Assembly: GCF_051020765.1 (NCBI RefSeq)
Contig: NC_134942.1
Location: forward strand, 1,922,001 to 1,986,000
Length of the DNA stretch: 64,000 nt
From: Lasioglossum baleicum
Taxonomy: Eukaryota > Arthropoda > Insecta > Hymenoptera > Halictidae
Direction: 5' to 3'
Part shown: piece by piece, positions 57,483 through 64,000 of the stretch
Position numbering within the stretch: position 1 is the first letter of the stretch
Layout of the letters: each line of letters opens with the position of its first letter
Translations under genes and position numbers: made by a program
The notes under the pieces: model-generated
Databases searched by the model: none
What the model saw: only the letters and a program-made list of their open reading frames with translations
Told to the model about the DNA's origin: nothing

Positions 57483-57900
57483 TGTTACGTTCCGAACATA
57501 GAATTTCATTCTTTTCTCTTGCCGTCGGCTGTGCTGTGGTTTGATAATGCGTTAGCATTGTGGGAATTCCCTAATCAATTGCAGCACGGTCTTTGACGTG
57601 ATAAATATCGATTCTCTTAGCAACGCGAGTAATGTGTATATATATAACGCATACCCTCCTTGGAATCAACGTTGTCCAAATGTAAAATTTAAGCTATAGT
57701 CCAAAGGAAGGATCGTGGGGGTCAAAGCCGTTATTACTACCGTTAAAATTAAGGAATGTCGATAAGCGGATAATCGAGGCGAGGTGCGAGAGAGGACAAT
57801 TGTTGTGAAGTATTTATAGAAGCATGGTAGCAACGTTCGTCGTTGTGGGTATTCCCTAGCTAAACTTGATCCAACGAGAGAGGAGTACCGCGTGAAGACC
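57483..57900 (+). mobile_element. Putative 3' LTR downstream of the F-box gene
   Basis: Begins TGTTACGTTCCGAACATAG after the polypurine tract and contains a TATA-like GTGTATATATATAACGC at about 57,632. I could not place the CA end or find a matching 5' LTR in the window. The right boundary is a guess. Confidence 0.4.
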
Positions 57901-58153
57901 AGTTTTCGTCCGTCGCTGCGCATCTTCGTCCTAATTGGTAATACTCCCACTCCATGCGTTCCCTTCCCAATGCACAGCGCATGCGCGCAGCGGCACCGAA
58001 GTGACGCCACGTGCTCCAGCGCCGCAAACCGTTTTGTTCGCAGCTATACCGGGTGTGGTTTGCTTTTCAAAGTGTGTTTTTGGCGGTTAAATTTTAAAGA
58101 GTTACAAGTGATTTCAGGATCTTCAGGGCATTTAAAATCCTGGTCCATCCCAT

Positions 58154-59663
58154 ATGTCACCACCAAAGAAAAATCCGCCAGGGAAGGTAAGTTCGTATTA
58201 TAAATATTTATTATGCATGCTAATGCATGGTTTTTGGTTGTTTTATTTATTATGCATGATTGGTGTTTGGCTTTGTGTTTCTTTTTCTATTTAGTTTGTG
58301 CTATCTGCTCAAAAGCAGATGCTGGTAAATCTGTATAAGCATGTCAATACAGTGAACCCAGGCATGACATACAAGTCTATCGTCCAATCCCTTTCTAAAC
58401 AGACAGGAATTGGACGGGATACTGTATGCAAAACTCTGGCGGAGTACAAAACAACAGGAAACGTGACATCGCCAAATAAGAAGAAGCGAAGATTGAGCAT
58501 ATTGGAGAAGACATCGGAAGAAGACCTCATAGCCATAAGGAGGAAGGTGCACAGCTTTTGGTTGAATCGGGAGATTCCAACGTTGGACAAGATTCTAGAT
58601 GCTATTAACAACGATGAAGAACTTCCTTCGTTCAAGAAGACAACACTCCACACGCTTCTAAAATGTATGGAGTTTAAATACATTGTGAGGAAGCGCAACA
58701 GCGCCCTAATTGATGAACCCCGTATTGTATATTGGCGGCAACAGTAAGTAACAATCAACATACATTCAAAAATGTTTTTTATACTATTGTACACTATACA
58801 ATTTACATTGTAGGTACATCGAAAGAATAAGGACCCTACGTGAAGAAGGACGCCCCATCTACTACCTCGATGAAACGTGGATCAACGCCGGGGACTGCAA
58901 GAGGAGATTGTGGGTGGATGCAAGTGTCAGCTGCCCAAGGAACGCCGAAGAAAGGGGCTTATCGATAGGCATACCTGCTCCCACCGGAAGAGGTAAGCGT
59001 CTAATTATTTTACACGTCGAGTCAGCAGACGGATTTGTACCTGGGGCCCTCCTTTGTTTCGAGTCGAAGAAAGACTCTGCTGATTATCATCATGAGATGA
59101 ACGGGGACACATTTTTTGAGTGGTTCTGCAAACTTTTGCCCATGCTGCGAGATGGGGCAGTTATTGTTATGGACAATGCGCCATACCACAGCGTGAGGAA
59201 GGATAAGTATCCAACGAAGAGTTGGACACGGGATCGAATAATCACGTGGCTCGAGGGTAAGGGGGAACAGGTGAATCCACGGAACGTCAAAGTTCAGTTA
59301 TTAGCTTTAGTTGATAAATATCGGCAGCCTAACATCTTTGTCATCGATGAATATGCCACAGAACATGGATGTACCGTGGTACGCCTTCCCCCTTACCACT
59401 GCGAGCTAAACCCCATTGAGCTCGCATGGGCAAAAGTTAAGGAGTTTATCCGAGCGCGGAATACGACATACAAGTTAGCAGATGTCCGCGAACTTGTACA
59501 CGAAGCCATCGAAAATGTGTCCACCGACAATTGGCAAAATTTCATTCGCCACGCAATAAAGGAGGAAGACAGGCTCCACGAACTCGACCATATTACTGAT
59601 TCCGTGTTGAAAGAAAATGGCGAGTTGTTGGAGACGTCTGATGACTCGGACATCGACGTGTAA
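58154..59663 (+). CDS. Tc1/IS630-type transposase, three exons, intact
   Basis: Exons 58,154-58,186 (MSPPKKNPPGK), 58,295-58,743 and 58,814-59,663, joined by GT-AG introns of 108 and 70 bp, give 443 residues. The N-terminal half is a helix-turn-helix DNA-binding region (MTYKSIVQSLSKQTGIGRDT). The C-terminal half is a DDE endonuclease: YYLDETW, VIVMDNAPYH and CELNPIELAWAKVK carry the two aspartates and the glutamate. I count 81 residues between the second D and E, much more than the 34 of classical Tc1. That is close to a group I recall being called DD82E (Sailor). The C-terminus is acidic (DDSDIDV). No stop or frameshift was seen. Terminal inverted repeats were not located. Confidence 0.85.
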
Positions 59664-59710
59664 ATTTTTTATAAATAATTTGTAAATATGTATATTTAAT
59701 TTTTAATTTA

Positions 59711-59820
59711 ATGTAATTTAATGTAATTTAATTTAAGTTAATGTAATTTAATGTAATTTAATTTAAGTTAATGTAATTTAATGTAATTTAATTTAAGTTA
59801 ATGTAATGTAATTTAATTTA
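59711..59820. repeat. 30-bp AT-rich minisatellite
   Basis: Three full units of a 30-bp sequence starting ATGTAATTTAATGTAATTTA (59,711, 59,741, 59,771) and a partial fourth, directly downstream of the transposase gene. Confidence 0.92.
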
Positions 59821-59929
59821 TAATATTTATAAATCGCATTCTTGGCGGACGGCTTCACCGTCAATAGTTGTTATTATTTGAATGTCCACACCAGTCATCC
59901 TTTTCCATTTATTTTCCTACATAGTTGTA

Positions 59930-60060
59930 AGTTATAATTAGTAAATAGTTTGTAAATAGTTGTAAATTATAATTTGTAAATAGTTGTAAGTTATAATTTG
60001 TAAATGGTCTGTAAATTGTAATTTGTACATGTTTTGTAAATATTAATATATGAATGTAAA
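59930..60060. repeat. AT-rich degenerate repeat (TTGTAAATAG type)
   Basis: Repeated TAATTTGTAAATAGTTGTAA-like units of about 24 bp. Confidence 0.75.
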
Positions 60061-60582
60061 TAATAACATATATGAAAATAATGTACAAATTATGTTTTAA
60101 TTTAAATAAAATATATTAATTCATTAATTTGCAAATAGTCGCGATTTTCTATTCCCTATAATGGCCTATAATTTCATCCTAATTCATTTCATTTCTGGAC
60201 ACCGCGTATATGAAACTTTCAGTCGAGACAGTGGGGAGTGCGTAGTGGAGTGGGAGTTGGGAGGCTCGCAGCAAGGCGCTGCGATCAGTCGAGCTGCGCG
60301 AAACGGTACTGCTCTCTCGTTGGATCAAGTTTACACATGTTTCTCCTTCTACAAGGTCCTTCGCATGCCTTCTCTCTCGCACACCGCTCGGCAACGGCAG
60401 CGGCGTATACAGTCACGGGCTGTGAGCTAACCATGCATAAGACTCGGCACTCGAAGGCAAACGGCCGTCTCCGAATTCTTAAATTTGATTGGTTGAGGCG
60501 CGCGGCGTAATAGGAAGGGACTCGAGACTCGAGACGGGCGCTCTCGCCTTCCGCGAGACTGCGATCGTGAGTCACTCCAGTC
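60061..60582. other. Unassigned spacer
   Basis: No gene recognised. It may contain the 3' end of the Tc1/IS630 element, which I could not define. Confidence 0.45.
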
Positions 60583-61403
60583 CAGTGCTGCCAGATGAGG
60601 GGAATCACGCCGATATGAGGTACCCCCTCTCTGATGACCAGAGTAATATGTGACACGTTGCGCGTGTGCGACGGGGATTGAGTGAGGCAAATGGGAGACA
60701 CGTTGCGCGTGCGCGATGGGGACGCAACAATGGCATGACATTTCGCAGGTTTTAGGTTATTGCCGCGTAAAATTCACCCATTTACTTATTTCACATACTA
60801 TGTAATTATTGATCCCTTTATGTCTATGTTGTGAGTTGTATTTCTTTAAAATATAACGTTACAAATAAAACGTAATTTGCCAATTTATCGTGTAGAAGAA
60901 AAATGAGTGAATTTATTATCCCAGTCTCTTTTATGCAACTATTTTTGAGAAGCGTATGAGGGTTAACAGTGTTAAAATATATTATGATTTATTGATTTTA
61001 CTGGAATGTAACTCAGTACTACATACATACAGATTTCAAAATTTTTTCAATTGTACATATAAAAGAAAGCATTCATACTTCGCTTCACGACTGAAACTCC
61101 CACATGTTACAATTCATTTTATTTATTATATAATAAAGAATGTTTACAATGTCTATTTAGAACGAACCATATGATTTATTTCATTAAGTACGTATATGTA
61201 CACGAGTACGATACGATACGCGGCAATAACCTAAAACCTGCGAAATGTCATGTCATCTCATCTGTCATCGTTGCGTCCCCATCGCGCACGCGCAATGTGT
61301 CTCCCATTTGCCCCACTCAATCCTAAAGCGATGGAATAGGATAGTGGAAGGGGAAAAGTAGGAGAGTACCTGGTTGCGATCTCACAACCATCTGGCAGCA
61401 CTG
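60583..61403. mobile_element. hAT-like non-autonomous element, 821 bp
   Basis: The ends CAGTGCTGCCAGATG and its complement are flanked by the perfect 8-bp duplication CTCCAGTC (60,575-60,582 and 61,404-61,411), the hAT hallmark. Subterminal inverted similarity is long: AACCTAAAACCTGCGAAATG and CCCCATCGCGCACGCGCAA occur near both ends. No transposase frame. The related inverted copy is at 46,378-47,970. Confidence 0.85.
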
Positions 61404-61411
61404 CTCCAGTC

Positions 61412-61677
61412 ACTCTTCGACGTACAATCGCGAGGTGCCTGTCGATATGTCCGTTAGAAATATAGAGCAGCAGTTGTCGCAGATAGTTATTGAATTTCAT
61501 AGTATAAATCATTTACCTACCGGGCATAGGACTCTGCTTACTTTAAATTAACTAATTATTCTTCTCTCTGTTTCTTTACTTGGTATTCGCGTTAACACGT
61601 ATCTTTATCGCGCGATCAGCGTTTCGTTAATAGTACTTGTGTTTTAGAAGTGGATTTAACACCTACCTGCATGTGAA
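61412..61677. other. Upstream region of the right MULE copy
   Basis: Only the last roughly 36 bp before the ATG resemble the left copy. Homology begins right after an AG (TTTTAG|AAGTGGATTT), compatible with a 5' UTR exon border. Confidence 0.4.
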
Positions 61678-63695
61678 ATGGAAATTTTTAATGGGAGAAG
61701 AAAGAATACTTATGTATACGTTTACGAAGGATATTCTTATAACAAAGATTCTAAGAATCCAAAGATCTACCGTTGTTCTGGTCGACAAACTAACAAATGT
61801 ACAGGAACATTAATTCAAAAAGATGATCATTATTTTGTGCAAAAACCACACACTCATCCTAACGACCCGCGCTGTGCAGAAATACTAAAATTGAAATCAG
61901 CCATGCTCGAGGAATGCAGTAACAATCCTTCAGTAAATAATAAAGACATCTTTGATAATATTTGTCGTACAAATTCTGACGCAGCAACATATATTTCATA
62001 CAATAGTATGAAATCGATAATGTCCAGGAAGAAGAGAAAATCACGACCAAGTTTGCCAAAAACTGTGCCGAATGCGCAAGAAATATTAGATAATTATGAT
62101 GTCCTGAAAGAAATTTACAAGGGATGTGCAATCTCGAACGATAACAAATACGCTCTAATTTTCTCAAATACTACATTGCTAACTGCATTAGAAAATGCCA
62201 AAGAAATATATATGGATGGCACTTTTTCCGTAAGTATTTAACATAAACCATTTATATGATTAATATCTTTCAAGTAAAGAGAGTCTCCATTATTTGATCA
62301 TTCTTTATCTCTTATTAGGTGGTACCACGAATGCCTCCTTTTCATCAACTCTACACTGTATACATACGTTACAATGACACGGTATACCACTATTGATAAT
62401 TTCCATTACGCTTGTCTCACATTGTCAGATTAAAAAATGATGTTAATTTACAGGGAATCACTACCATTTTCGTTTTATGTGAATGTCGTACTAAGGCAAT
62501 GTACGAAGCAATATGGAGAAAAATAGTTTCTCTTGTTCCACGATTGCAAGACAACTTAGAAACTGTCATGTGTGACTACGAGAGAGCTGCTATGGAAAGT
62601 GTACAAGCACAATTCCCCATACATGGGTTACCATACATGGATACTGGTTTCATTTTACTCAGGTAGAATATAACTCTTGGCATTTTTCATGTATTTTTTG
62701 CAATACTTACCTCGTGAACGTGCTGAATAGAGAATCGAATAATCCTTTTTTTATTATTCAGGCTCTATTAAGGAAGTGGAAGAAGTTGGGGTTGCATGGA
62801 GCACCGAGAGAAATTCTGTCAATGGCCATGACTATGCCTTTAGCTCCATCCGATATGTTTCCAGAACCATTACATCAAATTCAGTTAGTCGCTGACCGTA
62901 CATGCGGCACATTTCCAATTGTACTTCTGGTTATGGCATATCTGCGCAATGTGTGGCTTCCTATTTCTTCCAAAGTTAGCGTATCCGGTTCTCCAGTGAG
63001 GACTAACAACATCGTTGAGTCGTTTAATAATACTCTTGCGCAACGTTTCCAAACAACACGGCCGAATTTGTGGATTTTTTTAGGTAAGTTTTAACGCGCT
63101 TTTAATACGTACAATTCTTTTTGTTTCTTTGCAGTACCATTTTTAAAAATATGATTTGCAGACAACTTGCTAAAACAAATCAAAGATGAAACGACTGATT
63201 ACGAACGTTTATTAAAAAACTTAAAAGTCACACGGATTCGTACTCGTGCCAATAGAGAAAGGATCGCCAATATTAAGTTATTCCAAGATAATTTAGTTTC
63301 CGGGATACCGCCAATTGGTCAATTTTTGAAGATGTTTAATAAAGATTATGGACCACATCACTATGTTTATAAGTCAAGTGGTACGTTTTCATACATTACC
63401 TACGCTACGTTCGACGTATGCTTCAAGTAAAATATTTTAAATTCGTTTTCAGACAGTGGTGCGTATAATGGAACTTGCTTTAGTGGAACATTTAGTACAG
63501 GTAAATATCTCTATCCCCAAACTGAGATAAATTCTATTAGCTATCTAATGTAAATCTTTTTCAGAAGACAGATTGCTCGAGTACACGACTAACGGAGACC
63601 TTTGTACTCGATATGTAAAAGTAAAAAGTACAACAGTCAGTGATATGGATGAAACTGCGTTGTTACAAGTTATTGAAGGATATTGGTCTATATAA
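61678..63695 (+). pseudogene. FLYWCH-MULE transposase, spliced, right copy (frameshifted)
   Basis: Same gene as 17,883-20,239, opposite strand. Exons: 61,678-62,229, 62,319-62,381, 62,454-62,662, 62,762-63,083, 63,162-63,380, 63,453-63,500 and 63,565-63,695, all with GT-AG borders. Exon 1 is open throughout: the FLYWCH finger (YRCSGRQTNKCTG, HTHP), then a linker and YMDGTF. Exon 3 carries a 5-bp net insertion near 62,607, a local duplication of CCATACATGG that shifts frame inside the MULE core, and a Cys-to-Tyr change in the CWFH motif. Later exons are intact in phase (FNNTLAQRF, NREKIAN-like segment, GIPPIGQFLKMF). The C-terminal exon encodes a tail ending EGYWSI. An alternative terminal exon starts at 63,880. 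Confidence 0.85.
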
Positions 63696-63879
63696 AAAAT
63701 GCTTTAGTTTGGTTAATATAAATTATTTATTACTATTAGGACCTTGAATAAGTTCTCGCTGTTTCTTTTACAAAATAAAAGCTTTATTTAAATTATAAGG
63801 AACAAAAACATTTCATTCAAAGTATTGCCCATCACTAGCGACCACTTTCTCCCATCTTTCTGGTGTAAATCTTTTTCAG

Positions 63880-64000
63880 AAGACAGATTGCTCGAGTACA
63901 CGACTAACGGAGATCTTTGTACTCGATATGTAAAAGTAAAAAGTACAACAGTCAGTGATATGGATGATACTACGTTGTTACAAGTTATTTCTCTTATAAA
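63880..64000 (+). other. Duplicated alternative last exon of the right MULE copy, cut by the window end
   Basis: A second copy of the terminal exon, 315 bp after the first, preserves the CTTTTTCAG acceptor and the frame EDRLLEYTTNGDLCTRYVKV, but differs at the end (DDTTLLQVISLI). The same duplication with the same 315-bp spacing is in the left copy (18,352 and 18,037), so it predates the duplication of the gene. Confidence 0.8.

Overview
The window is repeat-dense eukaryotic DNA from an animal, most likely an insect. The support is spliced transposase genes with GT-AG introns, BEL/Pao and Copia retrotransposons primed by metazoan-type tRNAs, and Transib-, hAT-, mariner- and MULE-type DNA elements. 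An ant or another hymenopteran is my guess from the element mix, but the sequence does not settle it. I see no conventional host single-copy gene. Nearly every coding stretch belongs to a mobile element or a remnant of one; the only possible exception is an F-box/LRR reading frame at 55.9-57.4 kb.

Layout. 1-16,764: a tandem satellite with a 149-bp monomer, about 107 units, entered from outside the window and interspersed with 13 copies of a 65-bp truncated monomer. It ends in a short 31-bp minisatellite. 17.2-17.6 kb: a possible solo LTR. 17.9-20.2 kb (minus): a spliced FLYWCH-MULE transposase gene. A second, oppositely oriented copy fills 61.7-64.0 kb, so the two bracket most of the window.

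20,333-41,734: a large inverted duplication (arms of 4.59 and 3.82 kb that align without gaps apart from one 770-bp block). Each arm carries a mariner-type MITE, a 1,150-bp Transib-like element, a 197-bp TA-flanked MITE and a tRNA-like pol III promoter. The spacer holds a complete Copia element (26,819-37,627, target duplication GTCCG). Five codons into its gag it is split by a complete, apparently intact BEL/Pao element (27,166-33,356, target duplication CGTCG).

41.7-46.3 kb: a second Copia element, broken by a 1.34-kb insertion and by a near-perfect 588-bp TTAA-flanked palindrome. 46.4-48.0 kb: a remnant of a hAT-like element carrying a 1,055-bp solo LTR; a fuller copy with an 8-bp target duplication lies at 60,583-61,403. 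48-49.5 kb: AT-rich repeats, CCCGGGTA repeats and a Ty3/Gypsy integrase tail. 49,701-54,054: two adjacent foldback elements with CAGGGTGTC termini. 54.1-55.6 kb: another inverted repeat with an 18-bp tandem repeat in each arm.

55.95-57.37 kb: a 471-codon F-box/leucine-rich-repeat frame, followed 104 bp later by a polypurine tract and an LTR-like TGTTACG start. This arrangement suggests an LTR element that carries an F-box gene where env usually sits. 58.15-59.66 kb: an intact three-exon Tc1/IS630-type transposase gene with unusually wide D-to-E spacing.

Taken together the region reads as a heterochromatic, satellite-flanked nest of mobile elements with repeated inverted duplications. The nesting order can be read directly from target-site duplications.
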